Assembly (NCBI RefSeq): GCF_039909015.1
Contig: NZ_CP150919.1
Coordinates: forward strand, 1,154,501-1,218,500
Origin: Pseudomonas grandcourensis
Lineage (GTDB): Bacteria; Pseudomonadota; Gammaproteobacteria; Pseudomonadales; Pseudomonadaceae
Length of the DNA stretch: 64,000 nt
Reading direction: 5' to 3'
Made by a program: the position numbers and the translations under genes. Under the pieces are notes generated by a model, which saw only the letters and a list, made by a program, of their open reading frames with translations, did not search any database and was not told the origin of the DNA. Within the stretch, counting starts at the first letter, position 1, and the number at the start of each line of letters is the position of its first letter. Below are positions 18,432 through 30,367 of the stretch, piece after piece.

Positions 18432-19811
18432 TCAATCCAGTAAAGAAAGGGTGACAGGGGTCAGGTGATTGTCCTCGACCCGCACCTGCAGTTCGCCTTC
18501 GCCCAGTTTGGCCTTCAGGCGCTGGCCGTTATGGGTTTGCGCGGCGCTGCGGATCGCGTTGCCGCGCTCGTCCAGCAAGATGCTGTAGCCACGGCCGAGG
18601 GTCGCCAAGGGGCTGACCACATGCAGCGTCTGCATCTGGCTGTGTAACTGCAGGCGACGGTTCTTCAGCCCTTCGCGGATCGCGCGCGGCAGGCGTTCGG
18701 CCAGGCTGTCGAGGCGCTGGCGCAGCATTGCCAGTTGCCGGCCCGGATGTTGTGCGGCCAGACGGGTTTCCAGGCGGATCAAGCGTTCGCGGCGGGTGTT
18801 GAGGCTGCGCTCGAATGCGCGGCGCATGCGCATGTCCAGGTCATCCAGGCGTTGCGCTTGCTGACGCAGGCGCTCGCCGGGATGACGCAGTCGGCGCGAG
18901 ATACCTTCCAGGCGTAGCCGATCACGCATCAGGCGATCGCGCATGCGCATCACCAATCGTCGGTGCAGGCTTTCGACCCGACGCACCAGATCGCTGGAGT
19001 CCGGTGCCAGCAGTTCGGCGGCAGCGGAAGGGGTGGGCGCGCGCACGTCGGCCACGAAGTCGCTGATCGACACGTCGGTTTCATGGCCGACCGCGCTGAC
19101 AATCGGCGTCACGCAAGCGTCTACGGCGCGGGCCACGGCTTCTTCGTTGAAGCACCAGAGGTCCTCCAGCGAACCGCCGCCCCGGGCCAGGATCAGTGCG
19201 TCGAAACCGCGGGCGTCCGCCAGTTTCAGGGCGCGGACAATCTGCGCCGTGGCTTCGCGGCCTTGCACGGCCGTAGGGATCAGCGTCAGTTGTATTTGCG
19301 GTGCGCGACGGAGGAACACGCTGATGATGTCGCGGATCACCGCGCCGGTGGGCGAACTGATGATGCCGATGCGTTGCGGATGCGCCGGCAGCGGCACCTT
19401 GCGCTCGGCACTGAACAGCCCTTCGGCGCTGAGCTTTTCCTTGAGCGCATCGAAGGCCAGGCGCAAGGCGCCGTCGCCGGCCGGTTCCACGGTGTCGAGG
19501 ATCAGCTGATAATCACCGCGCCCCTCGAACAGCGAGACCTTGCCACGAACCTTGACCGCCAGGCCGTCCTTCAAGGCCTGGCGAACCCGTGCCGCGTTCT
19601 GCCGGAACAACGCGCAACGCACCTGGGCGCCGCTGTCCTTGAGGGTGAAATACACGTGGCCGGACGCCGGGCGGGCGAGGTTGGAGATTTCGCCTTCGAC
19701 CCAGATGTTGCTGAACACGTCTTCGAGCAAAACCCGCGCGCGGCCGTTGAGCTGGCTGACGGTCAGTACTTCGCGGTCCAGGCCGAGTCTTGCAAAGGGA
19801 TCTTTAATCAT
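18432..19811 (-). CDS. xseA: Exodeoxyribonuclease VII large subunit
   Basis: 459 aa. An N-terminal OB fold (VSQLNGRARVLLEDVFSNIW), the conserved catalytic core (GIISSPTGAVIRDI; LARGGGSLEDLWCFNEE; SAVGHETDVSISDFVAD) and a long Arg-rich coiled coil (about 290-400) are seen. With XseB it degrades single-stranded DNA. I chose the ATG at 19811 (MIKDPFARLG); the open frame upstream adds 16 unrelated residues. In other pseudomonads xseA lies close to guaB, but here guaB is 30 kb away. Confidence 0.96.
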   Translation of the reverse strand: MIKDPFARLGLDREVLTVSQLNGRARVLLEDVFSNIWVEGEISNLARPASGHVYFTLKDSGAQVRCALFRQNAARVRQALKDGLAVKVRGKVSLFEGRGDYQLILDTVEPAGDGALRLAFDALKEKLSAEGLFSAERKVPLPAHPQRIGIISSPTGAVIRDIISVFLRRAPQIQLTLIPTAVQGREATAQIVRALKLADARGFDALILARGGGSLEDLWCFNEEAVARAVDACVTPIVSAVGHETDVSISDFVADVRAPTPSAAAELLAPDSSDLVRRVESLHRRLVMRMRDRLMRDRLRLEGISRRLRHPGERLRQQAQRLDDLDMRMRRAFERSLNTRRERLIRLETRLAAQHPGRQLAMLRQRLDSLAERLPRAIREGLKNRRLQLHSQMQTLHVVSPLATLGRGYSILLDERGNAIRSAAQTHNGQRLKAKLGEGELQVRVEDNHLTPVTLSLLD

Positions 19812-19880
19812 GGGGCGCAGTTTAAAGGCATTTGCCCGGCAATCTCCATGACTGCGCATAAATCCATTGAGGGTGATTTA

Positions 19881-19969
19881 TGTGGGAGCGAGCTTGTTCG
19901 CGATGGGGCCAGCAAATTCAGCATTGATGTGCCAGACAGATCGCCATCGCGAGCAAGCTCGCTCCCATA
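19881..19969. repeat. REPIN, type B, between xseA and the holC group
   Basis: 26-nt arms (19881-19906 and 19944-19969) with two mismatches and a 37-nt spacer. It lies exactly where gene order departs from the usual pseudomonad order (valS is expected after the holC-linked gene). Confidence 0.88.
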
Positions 19970-19992
19970 GTAGAGCCTTCACCGCAAGCTGT

Positions 19993-20400
19993 TCAGTCGT
20001 TGTACTGGCTCAACAACCGCTCCAATCGCGCACTGAGGCGACGTTTGATTTCGGTCTCGATGTGCGGGGCGAAATCGTCGATCACGTCTTGCATGATCAA
20101 CTGCGCGGCGGCGCGCAATTCGCTGTCCAGGTGCAGCAAGTCATCCGGGTTTTTGCTGGCGGCAGGCGCCGGCGTCGTCGTGGTGACGGGTTCAACGATG
20201 GGGCCAGGGGTTGTCGGTACGACGGCTGGCGAAGGTTCGCTCACGGCGTCGAACAACATGGGAATCTGTTCCTGGTCACCTTCCTCGACCGTGTCGGTCA
20301 GCAGGGGCGGTTGCAGGTTGTCATCGCCGAGCAATTGGCGGATCGACTCAAGGTCGTCCAGCAGGTGCGCGGACTGTTGCAGCGGTTTTGGAGTGTCCAT
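19993..20400 (-). CDS. Hypothetical protein adjacent to holC
   Basis: 135 aa, no signal peptide or TM helix. The N-terminal part (1-45) is Leu/Asp-rich, the middle (about 55-85) is a low-complexity Pro/Thr linker (TTTTPAPAAS), and the C-terminal part (about 86-135) is charged helix ending EIKRRLSARLERLLSQY. It follows holC by 8 bp and looks co-transcribed. A gene of this kind between holC and valS is usual in pseudomonads; its function is unknown to me. Confidence 0.8.
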   Translation of the reverse strand: MDTPKPLQQSAHLLDDLESIRQLLGDDNLQPPLLTDTVEEGDQEQIPMLFDAVSEPSPAVVPTTPGPIVEPVTTTTPAPAASKNPDDLLHLDSELRAAAQLIMQDVIDDFAPHIETEIKRRLSARLERLLSQYND

Positions 20401-20408
20401 TGGCAGGC

Positions 20409-20837
20409 TCAGAGTCGCTGTAAACGGTGATCTTGCAGAGGATAGCCCTGTTCGCGGTAGAAACGGAAACTCTCCCGCGCGGCCGCTCTGATCGTCGGAT
20501 CCTCCACCACCACTTCCGCCACTCGGGCGAACCTGTTGGCGAAGGCCGGGACTTTCAGGTCGAGATTGACCAGCAAATCCTGATGCTGACCGCAGTCATC
20601 GCCCAACCCCAAAACAATCAAACCCTCAGGTTCGCTGTCGGCGGGGCCGTGGGGCACGAAGCTTTCGCCCTTGAACGCCCACAGCCGTGCATCGAGATCG
20701 TCACGCTGGGCCGCGTCGCTGCAATGCAGGTAGATGCGGTGTCCCATGCGCCAGGCTTTCTCGGTGAGCTTGCAGGCAAAGTCCAGGCGTGCTGAAGGAT
20801 CGGCGCTGGGCAGGATATAGAAGTCGACTTTGGTCAT
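20409..20837 (-). CDS. holC: DNA polymerase III chi subunit HolC
   Basis: 142 aa. It begins MTKVDFYILPSADPSARLDFACKL and has the chi-family features LTEKAWRMGHRIYLHC, FVPHGPADSEPEGLIVLG and ANRFARVAEVV. Chi links the clamp loader to SSB. It is located 60 bp after pepA on the same strand, the usual pepA-holC pairing of gammaproteobacteria. Confidence 0.93.
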   Translation of the reverse strand: MTKVDFYILPSADPSARLDFACKLTEKAWRMGHRIYLHCSDAAQRDDLDARLWAFKGESFVPHGPADSEPEGLIVLGLGDDCGQHQDLLVNLDLKVPAFANRFARVAEVVVEDPTIRAAARESFRFYREQGYPLQDHRLQRL

Positions 20838-20897
20838 TGCGGTTCCAGAGCGGCAAGCGGCATCACCGGAAAGTGACGCCGCCGCCCATCAACGGTT

Positions 20898-22433
<1,536 letters not shown>

Positions 22434-22575
22434 TTATGTGCGTCGATTGCTTATAAACAGAAAGGCGCCAGGATCGACCGGCGACAAAGGCCGCAGTTTG
22501 AACCTCGCTACCGGCGGCTGACAACCCTCGGTTGTACGATCTTCAATGCTTTGACAGGCTGCTTGAGCTTGCGCA

Positions 22576-22604
22576 GTGACAGGCGCACCCAATCACAGGA
22601 TAAT
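22576..22604 (+). promoter_or_regulatory. Sigma-70 promoter of lptF-lptG
   Basis: GTGACA (22576-22581), 17-bp spacer, GATAAT (22599-22604): each hexamer is one base from consensus. It would start transcription about 85 bp before lptF. It lies in the 308-bp gap between divergent pepA and lptF, where I see no other convincing element. Confidence 0.65.
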
Positions 22605-22696
22605 GCGCCATCTTTTTTCGGCGGCTCTGCCTTGCGGGCTGTCCGATACGTTTGCTTGTTTGGCCGCCTTAGCCTGACAACCCTGGAGTGTCTGGT

Positions 22697-23815
22697 TTGA
22701 TCGTCTTCCGTTATCTATCCCGCGAAGTCCTGTTGACCTTGAGCGCCGTCAGTGCCGTGCTGCTGGTCATCATCATGAGCGGTCGCTTCATCAAATACCT
22801 CGCCCAGGCGGCTTCGGGCCTGCTGGATCCGGGTTCGTTGTTCCTGATCATGGGCTATCGCCTGCCGGGTTTCCTCCAGCTGATTCTGCCACTGGGGCTG
22901 TTTCTCGGGATCCTGTTGTCCTACGGGCGCCTGTACCTCGAAAGCGAAATGACCGTGCTCTCGGCCACTGGCATGAGCCAGCAGCGGCTGGTTTGCATGA
23001 CGCTGTTTCCGGCCACCCTCGTTGCGCTCATCGTGGCGTGGCTGAGCCTGAGCCTGGCGCCACAGGGGGCCAATCAGTTTCAGCTGCTGCTGAACAAACA
23101 GGATGCCCTGACCGAATTCGATACCCTGGAGCCAGGGCGCTTCCAGGCTTTGCGTGACGGCACCCGGGTCACCTATACCGAGAGCATGTCCGATGACCGC
23201 GTCAATCTGGCCGGTGTGTTCATCTCGCAGAAAAACATCAGTTCCAATAACAAGGATCGCGGGATTTCCGTGCTGGTGGCGGAAAAGGGGCGCCAGGAAA
23301 TTCGTCCGGACGGCAACCGCTACCTGATCCTTGATAACGGCTATCGCTATGACGGTAGCCCGGGGCAGGCCGACTACCGGGCGATCAAGTACGACGAGTA
23401 CGGCGTATTGCTGCCAAAACCGGAAGTCAGCGACGAAGTCACCGACCGTGACGCGATGCCGACCCGTACATTGATCGGCAGTGACGACATTCGCCTGCGC
23501 GCCGAGCTGCAATGGCGTATGTCTCTGCCATTGCTGGTGTTCATCGTGACCTTGATGGCGGTGCCGCTGTCGCGGGTCAACCCGCGTCAGGGCCGATTCC
23601 TCAAATTACTGCCGGCGATTCTTCTTTATATGGCTTACCTGACCATTCTGATTGCCGCCCGCGGTGCCCTCGACAAAGGCAAGATCCCCGCGGTGTTTGG
23701 CTTGTGGTGGGTGCACGGGATTTTCCTGTCCATCGGCCTGGGCTTGCTCTATTGGGAGCCCTTGCGCTTGAAGAGGGCGAGTCGCCGCAGCGCGCTGGAG
23801 GTGGCCCGTGGTTAA
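22697..23815 (+). CDS. lptF: LPS export permease LptF
   Basis: 372 aa YjgP/YjgQ-family protein. TM helices lie in the N-terminal third (about 10-120), a periplasmic beta-jellyroll in the middle and three TM helices at the C-terminus. With LptG and the LptB ATPase it extracts LPS from the inner membrane. The start is taken as TTG at 22697 (M-IVFRYLSREVL): GGAG ends 9 nt upstream, while the in-frame GTG at 22688 directly abuts that Shine-Dalgarno. It overlaps lptG by 8 bp. Confidence 0.94.
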   Translation: MIVFRYLSREVLLTLSAVSAVLLVIIMSGRFIKYLAQAASGLLDPGSLFLIMGYRLPGFLQLILPLGLFLGILLSYGRLYLESEMTVLSATGMSQQRLVCMTLFPATLVALIVAWLSLSLAPQGANQFQLLLNKQDALTEFDTLEPGRFQALRDGTRVTYTESMSDDRVNLAGVFISQKNISSNNKDRGISVLVAEKGRQEIRPDGNRYLILDNGYRYDGSPGQADYRAIKYDEYGVLLPKPEVSDEVTDRDAMPTRTLIGSDDIRLRAELQWRMSLPLLVFIVTLMAVPLSRVNPRQGRFLKLLPAILLYMAYLTILIAARGALDKGKIPAVFGLWWVHGIFLSIGLGLLYWEPLRLKRASRRSALEVARG

Positions 23816-24869
23816 GCTGGATCGCTACATTGGTAGCAGTGTGTTCATGGCGATCCTGGCAGTGCTCGGGATCATTCTTGGCCTGGCGACCCTGTTTGCC
23901 TTCATCGACGAGATGGGTGAAGTCAGCGATACCTACACTCTGGTCGATGCGCTGAGTTATGTATTGTTGACCGCCCCGCGCCGGATGTACGAACTGCTAC
24001 CGATGGCTGCGCTGATCGGCTGCCTGATCGGTCTGGGCAGCCTGGCCAGCAACAGTGAGCTGACCATCATGCGCGCCGCCGGTGTGTCGATCGGCCGGAT
24101 CGTCTGGGCGGTCATGAAACCGATGCTGGTATTGATGCTGGCCGGTGTACTGGTCGGCGAGTACGTCGCTCCGCCCGCTGAAACCACGGCGCAGGCCAAT
24201 CGCTCGCTGGCCCAGGGCAGCGGTGATGCACAAAGCGCCAAGCACGGCTTGTGGCACCGCCAGGGCGATGAGTTCATTCACGTCAACTCGGTACAACCCG
24301 ACGGCATCCTGTATGGCGTGACCCGTTATCGCTTCGACAACGAACGGCACATGCTGTCGGCGAGCTTCGCCAAGCGTGCCGACTTCGAAAACGAGCAATG
24401 GGTGTTGTCGGACGTCACGACCACGCTGTTCCACGAGCGCAGCACCGAAGTGGTTTCCACCCCGGAAGAGCGCTGGAACATTGCGTTGAGCCCGCAGTTG
24501 CTGAATACCGTGGTCATGGTGCCCGAGTCGCTGTCGATCAGCGGTCTGTGGAGTTACATCCACTATCTGGCGGACCAGGGGCTGAACAATGGCCGCTACT
24601 GGCTGGCATTTTGGGTCAAGGTGTTGCAGCCGGTGGTGACTGCCGCTCTGGTGTTGATGGCGATTTCCTTCATCTTTGGTCCGCTGCGTTCGGTGACCCT
24701 GGGGCAACGGGTGTTCACCGGCGTTCTGGTGGGCTTCACCTTCCGCATCGTTCAGGATCTGCTGGGGCCTTCGAGCCAGGTATTCGGCTTCCCGCCGTTG
24801 CTTTCGGTGCTGGTGCCGGCGGGTATTTGTGCGGTGGCGGGGCTCTGGCTCTTGCGTCGAGCAGGCTGA
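23808..24869 (+). CDS. lptG: LPS export permease LptG
   Basis: 353 aa partner of LptF, with the same topology: TM helices in the first 130 residues, a periplasmic beta-jellyroll at about 130-260 and C-terminal TM helices. It starts MVKLDRYIGSSVF with GTG at 23808, overlapping the lptF stop, as is usual for this pair. A strong terminator follows. Confidence 0.94.
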   Translation: MVKLDRYIGSSVFMAILAVLGIILGLATLFAFIDEMGEVSDTYTLVDALSYVLLTAPRRMYELLPMAALIGCLIGLGSLASNSELTIMRAAGVSIGRIVWAVMKPMLVLMLAGVLVGEYVAPPAETTAQANRSLAQGSGDAQSAKHGLWHRQGDEFIHVNSVQPDGILYGVTRYRFDNERHMLSASFAKRADFENEQWVLSDVTTTLFHERSTEVVSTPEERWNIALSPQLLNTVVMVPESLSISGLWSYIHYLADQGLNNGRYWLAFWVKVLQPVVTAALVLMAISFIFGPLRSVTLGQRVFTGVLVGFTFRIVQDLLGPSSQVFGFPPLLSVLVPAGICAVAGLWLLRRAG

Positions 24870-24901
24870 TGGCGGGTATTTTCCGACCGCTTTGACGTTA
24901 A

Positions 24902-24935
24902 AAAACGCCCCTGTCGCAAGACCGGGGCGTTTTTG
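24902..24935. terminator. Terminator after lptG
   Basis: Perfect stem AAAACGCCCC (24902-24911) / GGGGCGTTTT (24924-24933), 12-nt loop, U-tract included in the 3' arm. It insulates lptFG from lepA. Confidence 0.88.
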
Positions 24936-25040
24936 TAGGCACCGTCTGACCTGCGAACGTGACGCTTGCGCCGTGGATCAGGTACAATTCCCGGCTATTT
25001 TTCGGCGGGCTATGCCTGCAGCCTTTTTGAGTGTTGATCC

Positions 25041-26840
25041 GTGAGTGATTTGAGTCATATCCGCAATTTCTCCATCATCGCCCACATTGACCATGGCAAG
25101 TCGACGCTGGCCGATCGCTTCATTCAGATGTGTGGCGGCCTCGCCGAGCGCGAAATGGAAGCCCAGGTCCTGGACTCCATGGACCTTGAGCGTGAACGCG
25201 GGATCACCATCAAAGCGCACAGCGTCACCCTGTATTACAAGGCTCGCGACGGTATCAACTACCAGCTGAATTTCATTGATACCCCCGGCCACGTTGACTT
25301 CACCTATGAGGTGAGCCGTTCGCTGGCCGCCTGTGAAGGCGCGCTGCTGGTGGTCGATGCCGGTCAGGGCGTGGAAGCGCAGTCGGTTGCCAACTGCTAC
25401 ACCGCGATCGAGCAGGGCCTGGAAGTGATGCCGGTGCTGAACAAGATCGACCTGCCACAGGCCGATCCGGACCGCGTCAGGGAAGAAATCGAAAAAATCA
25501 TCGGTATCGATGCCACCGACGCGGTCACTTGCTCTGCCAAGACCGGTCTGGGCGTCGACGAAGTGCTCGAGCGCCTGGTCGCCACCATTCCTGCACCAAC
25601 CGGCAACTACGAAGATCCGCTGCAAGCGTTGATCATCGACTCCTGGTTCGACAACTACCTGGGCGTTGTTTCCCTGGTACGCGTGCGCCACGGTCGTGTG
25701 AAGAAGGGCGACAAGATCCTGGTCAAGTCCACAGGCAAGATCCACCTGGTAGACAGCGTCGGTGTATTCAACCCGAAGCACACCCCTACCGCTGACCTCA
25801 AGGCCGGTGAAGTGGGCTTCATCATCGCCAGCATCAAGGACATTCACGGTGCGCCAGTGGGCGACACCCTGACCTTGAGCTCGACGCCGGACGTTGATGT
25901 ACTGCCAGGCTTCAAACGTATTCAGCCGCAGGTTTACGCCGGTCTGTTTCCGGTCAGCTCCGACGACTTCGAAGACTTCCGCGAGGCGCTGCAAAAGCTC
26001 ACCCTGAACGACTCGTCGCTGCAATACACGCCGGAAAGCTCCGATGCACTGGGCTTTGGCTTCCGTTGCGGCTTCCTCGGCATGCTGCACATGGAAATCA
26101 TCCAGGAGCGCCTGGAGCGCGAGTACAACCTGGACCTGATCACCACGGCGCCGACGGTAATCTTCGAGCTGCTGCTCAAGACCGGCGAAACGATCTACGT
26201 CGATAACCCGTCCAAGCTGCCAGACCTGTCGGCCATCGAAGACATGCGCGAGCCGATCGTGCGCGCCAACATTCTTGTGCCGCAAGAACACCTGGGCAAC
26301 GTCATTACCCTGTGCATCGAAAAACGTGGTGTACAGGTCGACATGCTGTTCCTCGGTTCGCAGGTACAAGTGACCTACGACCTGCCGATGAACGAAGTGG
26401 TGCTGGACTTCTTCGACCGCCTGAAATCCACCAGCCGCGGCTATGCTTCGCTGGACTACCATTTCGATCGTTATCAATCGGCTAGTCTGGTGAAACTGGA
26501 CGTGCTGATCAACGGTGACAAGGTCGATGCCCTGGCGCTGATCGTGCACCGTGACAACTCGCACTACAAAGGTCGCCAGCTGACCGAGAAGATGAAAGAA
26601 CTGATTCCGCGGCAGATGTTCGACGTGGCAATCCAGGCCGCCATTGGCGGGCAGATTGTGGCGCGGACAACCGTCAAGGCGCTCAGAAAGAACGTATTGG
26701 CCAAATGCTACGGTGGTGACGTCAGCCGTAAGAAGAAACTGCTGGAAAAGCAAAAGGCCGGTAAGAAACGCATGAAGCAGGTCGGCAACGTGGAAATTCC
26801 ACAGGAAGCCTTCCTTGCAGTGCTCAGGTTGGATAGTTAG
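25041..26840 (+). CDS. lepA: Elongation factor 4 (LepA)
   Basis: 599 aa translational GTPase that acts on the ribosome in initiation/biogenesis and back-translocation. G1 [18 protein letters not shown] and NKIDLPQAD are present, as is the LepA-specific C-terminal domain (from about 490, basic tail [17 protein letters not shown]). GTG start at 25041. A TACAAT -10-like hexamer at 24983-24988 lacks a clear -35. In other pseudomonads lepA lies after mucD of the algU-muc operon, but here it follows lptG. Confidence 0.97.
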   Translation: MSDLSHIRNFSIIAHIDHGKSTLADRFIQMCGGLAEREMEAQVLDSMDLERERGITIKAHSVTLYYKARDGINYQLNFIDTPGHVDFTYEVSRSLAACEGALLVVDAGQGVEAQSVANCYTAIEQGLEVMPVLNKIDLPQADPDRVREEIEKIIGIDATDAVTCSAKTGLGVDEVLERLVATIPAPTGNYEDPLQALIIDSWFDNYLGVVSLVRVRHGRVKKGDKILVKSTGKIHLVDSVGVFNPKHTPTADLKAGEVGFIIASIKDIHGAPVGDTLTLSSTPDVDVLPGFKRIQPQVYAGLFPVSSDDFEDFREALQKLTLNDSSLQYTPESSDALGFGFRCGFLGMLHMEIIQERLEREYNLDLITTAPTVIFELLLKTGETIYVDNPSKLPDLSAIEDMREPIVRANILVPQEHLGNVITLCIEKRGVQVDMLFLGSQVQVTYDLPMNEVVLDFFDRLKSTSRGYASLDYHFDRYQSASLVKLDVLINGDKVDALALIVHRDNSHYKGRQLTEKMKELIPRQMFDVAIQAAIGGQIVARTTVKALRKNVLAKCYGGDVSRKKKLLEKQKAGKKRMKQVGNVEIPQEAFLAVLRLDS

Positions 26841-26845
26841 GTCCT

Positions 26846-27700
26846 ATGTCACTAAATTTCCCGCTGTTGCTGGTCATCGCCGTGTTCGTCTGCGGCCTGT
26901 TGGCGTTGCTCGATCTGTTGATCCTGGCCCCGCGCCGGCGTGCCGCCATCGCTTCCTATCAGGGCAGCGTCAGCCAGCCTGACATGGTCGTGGTCGAGAA
27001 ACTGAACAAGGAGCCGCTGCTGGTTGAATACGGCAAGTCGTTCTTCCCGGTGTTGTTCATCGTGCTGGTGCTGCGTTCGTTCCTGGTGGAACCGTTCCAG
27101 ATTCCTTCCGGTTCGATGAAGCCAACCCTGGATGTCGGCGACTTCATCCTGGTGAGCAAGTTTTCCTACGGGATCCGCTTGCCGGTGATCGACAAGAAAG
27201 TCATCGAAGTCGGTGATCCGCAGCGCGGCGATGTGATGGTGTTCCGCTACCCGAGCGACCCGAACGTCAACTACATCAAGCGTGTGGTTGGTTTGCCGGG
27301 CGACACGGTTCGCTACACCGCCGACAAGCGCCTGTTCGTCAACGGTCAATCGATTGCCGAGCAACTGGTCGGCGCCGAGCCGGGCACGCTGGGCAGCGCT
27401 GAGCTCTACAAGGAAAAACTCGGCGCGGCCGAGCACATGATCCGCAAGGAAATGAGCCGCTACCGCGCCATGCCGGACCATTCTTGGACCGTGCCGGCCG
27501 GGCACTACTTCATGATGGGCGACAACCGCGACAACTCGAACGACAGTCGCTACTGGGATGACCCGAACATTCCCAAGGATCTGCTGGGCATGGTTCCCGA
27601 CAAGAATATCGTCGGCAAGGCCTTTGCGGTCTGGATGAGCTGGCCGGAACCCAAACTCAGCCACCTGCCGAATTTCTCGCGGGTTGGCCTGATCAAGTAA
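26846..27700 (+). CDS. lepB: Signal peptidase I
   Basis: 284 aa. Two N-terminal TM helices (about 7-28 and 64-80), then the S26 catalytic domain with Ser90 (IPSGSM) and Lys145 (NYIKRVVGLPGD), identical positions to E. coli, and box E GDNRDNSNDSRYW. It removes signal peptides at the outer face of the inner membrane. It starts 5 bp after lepA. Confidence 0.97.
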   Translation: MSLNFPLLLVIAVFVCGLLALLDLLILAPRRRAAIASYQGSVSQPDMVVVEKLNKEPLLVEYGKSFFPVLFIVLVLRSFLVEPFQIPSGSMKPTLDVGDFILVSKFSYGIRLPVIDKKVIEVGDPQRGDVMVFRYPSDPNVNYIKRVVGLPGDTVRYTADKRLFVNGQSIAEQLVGAEPGTLGSAELYKEKLGAAEHMIRKEMSRYRAMPDHSWTVPAGHYFMMGDNRDNSNDSRYWDDPNIPKDLLGMVPDKNIVGKAFAVWMSWPEPKLSHLPNFSRVGLIK

Positions 27701-27752
27701 TCAGACACGGCGCTGTGAACACAGCGCCGAATGCATTTCTGGAACCGGCACA

Positions 27753-27887
27753 ATGGGCGCCAGAGGCATGCAAACAATGATATTCAGGACGTTATTTTTG
27801 AACACAGCTTTAATTGTCCCAAGCCTGCGCCGCCTCACGGCGATGGCGGTGGAATCCAGCCACGAACTCAGCGTGGGTAAACCGTGA
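27753..27887 (+). CDS. Small ORF overlapping the rnc start (possible gene remnant)
   Basis: 44 codons from ATG 27753 (39 from ATG 27768). The stop TGA overlaps the rnc GTG as GTGA. It contains a hydrophobic stretch ([14 protein letters not shown]), and its middle is richer in A/T than its neighbours. Pseudomonads usually carry a roughly 125-aa DUF4845 membrane protein gene between lepB and rnc; I see no such protein here. This ORF could be a residue of it kept for translational coupling to rnc, or a chance ORF. Confidence 0.3.
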   Translation: MGARGMQTMIFRTLFLNTALIVPSLRRLTAMAVESSHELSVGKP

Positions 27888-28573
27888 GCGTCTCCTTAAG
27901 CCGTCTAGAGCGTCAGCTCGGCTACACCTTCAAGGATCAGGAACTGATGGTCCTGGCCCTGACCCACCGTAGTTTTGCCGGGCGTAACAACGAACGCCTG
28001 GAATTCCTCGGTGACGCCATTCTCAACTTCGTCGCCGGCGAGGCGTTGTTCGACCGCTTCCCGCTGGCTCGCGAAGGCCAGTTGTCGCGTTTGCGCGCGC
28101 GTCTGGTCAAAGGTGAGACCCTGGCCGTACTGGCCCGTGGTTTCGATCTGGGCGAATACCTGCGCCTGGGCTCGGGCGAGCTGAAAAGCGGCGGTTTCCG
28201 TCGCGAGTCGATTCTGGCCGATGCCCTCGAAGCGCTGATCGGTGCGATCTACCTCGATGCCGGCATGGAAATGGCCCGCGAGCGTGTGCTCGCCTGGCTG
28301 GCCGGCGAGTTCGAAGGCCTGACGCTGGTCGACACCAACAAAGATCCAAAGACCCGCCTGCAGGAGTTCCTGCAGTCCCGTGGTTGTGAGCTGCCGCGTT
28401 ACGAAGTGGTGGATATCCAGGGTGAGCCGCATTGCCGGACGTTCTTCGTCGAATGCGAAATCATCTTACTGAATGAAAAAAGCCGAGGTCAGGGTGTGAG
28501 TCGTCGTATTGCCGAACAGGTAGCGGCCGCCGCAGCACTGATTGCCCTGGGTGTGGAGAATGGCAATGACTGA
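27884..28573 (+). CDS. rnc: Ribonuclease III
   Basis: 229 aa dsRNA endonuclease that processes rRNA and regulates mRNA. The RNase III signature [11 protein letters not shown] is at about residue 37-47, the second catalytic acidic cluster is in [16 protein letters not shown], and a C-terminal dsRBD begins [17 protein letters not shown] start at 27884. The 3' end overlaps era by 8 bp, the conserved rnc-era coupling. Confidence 0.97.
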   Translation: MSVSLSRLERQLGYTFKDQELMVLALTHRSFAGRNNERLEFLGDAILNFVAGEALFDRFPLAREGQLSRLRARLVKGETLAVLARGFDLGEYLRLGSGELKSGGFRRESILADALEALIGAIYLDAGMEMARERVLAWLAGEFEGLTLVDTNKDPKTRLQEFLQSRGCELPRYEVVDIQGEPHCRTFFVECEIILLNEKSRGQGVSRRIAEQVAAAAALIALGVENGND

Positions 28574-29468
28574 TACAAACGCAACTCGCTGTGGCTATGT
28601 TGCCATCGTCGGCCGTCCGAACGTGGGCAAGTCCACGCTGCTGAACCACATCCTGGGTCAGAAGCTGGCGATCACCTCGCGCAAACCGCAAACCACCCGT
28701 CACAACATGCTCGGTATCAAGACCGAGGGCGATGTGCAGGCGATCTACGTCGACACCCCCGGTATGCACAAGGGTGGCGAGAAGGCCCTGAACCGCTACA
28801 TGAACAAGACCGCTTCGGCGGCGTTGAAAGACGTCGACGTGGTGATTTTCGTGGTCGACCGCACCAAGTGGACCGAAGAAGACCAGATGGTTCTCGAGCG
28901 TGTCCAGTACGTGACCGGCCCGCTGATCGTGGCGCTGAACAAGACCGACCGCATCGAAGACAAGGCCGAGCTGATGCCGCACCTTTCCTGGTTGCAGGAG
29001 CAGTTGCCGAATGCACAGATCATCCCGATTTCCGCACAGCACGGGCATAACCTCGATGCGCTGGAGCGGGTGATTGCCGAGCACCTGCCGGAAAATGATC
29101 ACTTCTTCCCGGAAGACCAGATCACCGACCGCAGCAGCCGTTTCCTCGCGGCGGAGCTTGTGCGCGAGAAAATCATGCGCCAGATGGGCGCCGAGCTGCC
29201 GTACCAGATCACCGTTGAAATCGAAGAGTTCAAGCAGCAGGGCAAGACCTTGCACATCCATGCCTTGATCCTCGTCGAACGCGATGGCCAGAAGAAAATC
29301 ATCATTGGCGACAAGGGCGAGCGCATCAAGCGCATCGGCACCGAAGCGCGCAAGGACATGGAGCTGCTGTTCGACTCCAAGATCATGCTCAACCTGTGGG
29401 TCAAGGTTAAGGGTGGCTGGTCCGATGACGAGCGTGCGTTGCGTTCGTTGGGTTACGGCGACCTGTAA
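28566..29468 (+). CDS. era: GTPase Era
   Basis: 300 aa. N-terminal G domain ([22 protein letters not shown]) and C-terminal KH domain ([17 protein letters not shown]). It binds the 3' end of 16S rRNA and aids 30S maturation. I use the ATG at 28566 ([12 protein letters not shown]), inside the end of rnc; an ATG two codons earlier (28560) is possible. A type B REPIN separates it from recO. Confidence 0.96.
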   Translation: MTDTNATRCGYVAIVGRPNVGKSTLLNHILGQKLAITSRKPQTTRHNMLGIKTEGDVQAIYVDTPGMHKGGEKALNRYMNKTASAALKDVDVVIFVVDRTKWTEEDQMVLERVQYVTGPLIVALNKTDRIEDKAELMPHLSWLQEQLPNAQIIPISAQHGHNLDALERVIAEHLPENDHFFPEDQITDRSSRFLAAELVREKIMRQMGAELPYQITVEIEEFKQQGKTLHIHALILVERDGQKKIIIGDKGERIKRIGTEARKDMELLFDSKIMLNLWVKVKGGWSDDERALRSLGYGDL

Positions 29469-29488
29469 AGCCGGACCCAAGTGATGTA

Positions 29489-29582
29489 ACTGTAGGAGCG
29501 AGCCTGCTCGCGATAGCGGTCTGTCAGTCAACGAGTGTGTTGAATGTTAGTCCCTCATCGCGAGCAGGCTCGCTCCTACAGT
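29489..29582. repeat. REPIN, type B, between era and recO
   Basis: Perfect 26-bp arms (29489-29514 and 29557-29582) with a 42-nt spacer beginning AGCGGTCTGTCAGTCA. It interrupts the otherwise compact rnc-era-recO-pdxJ run and could affect transcript processing. Confidence 0.92.
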
Positions 29583-29634
29583 GGTTTTGGGGTTGTCAGT
29601 AATATCTGCTTCTTCATCGAGATCTGCGATTTCC

Positions 29635-30318
29635 ATGTCCCAACCCATCCCCCAACCCGCCTACGTCCTGCACTCCCGCGCCTACCGTGAAAACAGCGCG
29701 CTGGTGGACTTCCTCACGCCGCAAGGTCGGCTGCGGGCGGTGTTGCGCAGTGCGCGGGGCAAGGCCGGGACGCTGGCTCGGCCGTTCGTGCCATTGGAAG
29801 TCGAATTCCGGGGCAGGGGCGAGCTGAAGAATGTCGGGCGCATGGAAAGTGCCGGCATCTCCACCTGGCTCAACGGCGAGGCGCTGTTCAGCGGTCTTTA
29901 CCTCAATGAACTGCTGATTCGCCTGTTGCCCGCCGAAGATCCGCTCCCCTCGGTGTTCGATCATTACGCCGCCACCTTGCTGGCGCTGGCCGAGGGCCGA
30001 CCACTGGAGCCCTTGCTGCGCTCCTTCGAGTGGCGCTTGCTCGATGACCTCGGCTACGGGTTTTCCCTGACGACTGATATTCATGATCAGCCCATCGCGC
30101 CGGACGGCCTCTACCGTCTGCAAGTGGATGCGGGGCTGGAGCGGGTCTATCTGCTGCAGCCTGGCCTGTTCAATGGCGCCGAGCTGTTGGCCATGGCCGA
30201 AGCCGACTGGTCCGCCCCCGGCGCTCTGTCTGCCGCCAAGCGCTTGATGCGCCAGGCGTTGGCCGTTCACCTGGGCGGCCGTCCACTTGTCAGTCGCGAG
30301 CTGTTTCGCAAGCCCTGA
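29635..30318 (+). CDS. recO: DNA repair protein RecO
   Basis: 227 aa. N-terminal OB fold ([28 protein letters not shown]) and helical C-terminal domain ([16 protein letters not shown]). With RecF/RecR it loads RecA onto SSB-coated DNA. I chose the ATG at 29635 ([12 protein letters not shown]); upstream in-frame codons run back into the REPIN edge and look non-coding. Confidence 0.94.
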   Translation: MSQPIPQPAYVLHSRAYRENSALVDFLTPQGRLRAVLRSARGKAGTLARPFVPLEVEFRGRGELKNVGRMESAGISTWLNGEALFSGLYLNELLIRLLPAEDPLPSVFDHYAATLLALAEGRPLEPLLRSFEWRLLDDLGYGFSLTTDIHDQPIAPDGLYRLQVDAGLERVYLLQPGLFNGAELLAMAEADWSAPGALSAAKRLMRQALAVHLGGRPLVSRELFRKP

Positions 30319-30367
30319 TCACACCGTATGCTGTGCACCGAACTTACTCTTCTTCTGGAGCGCTTCC

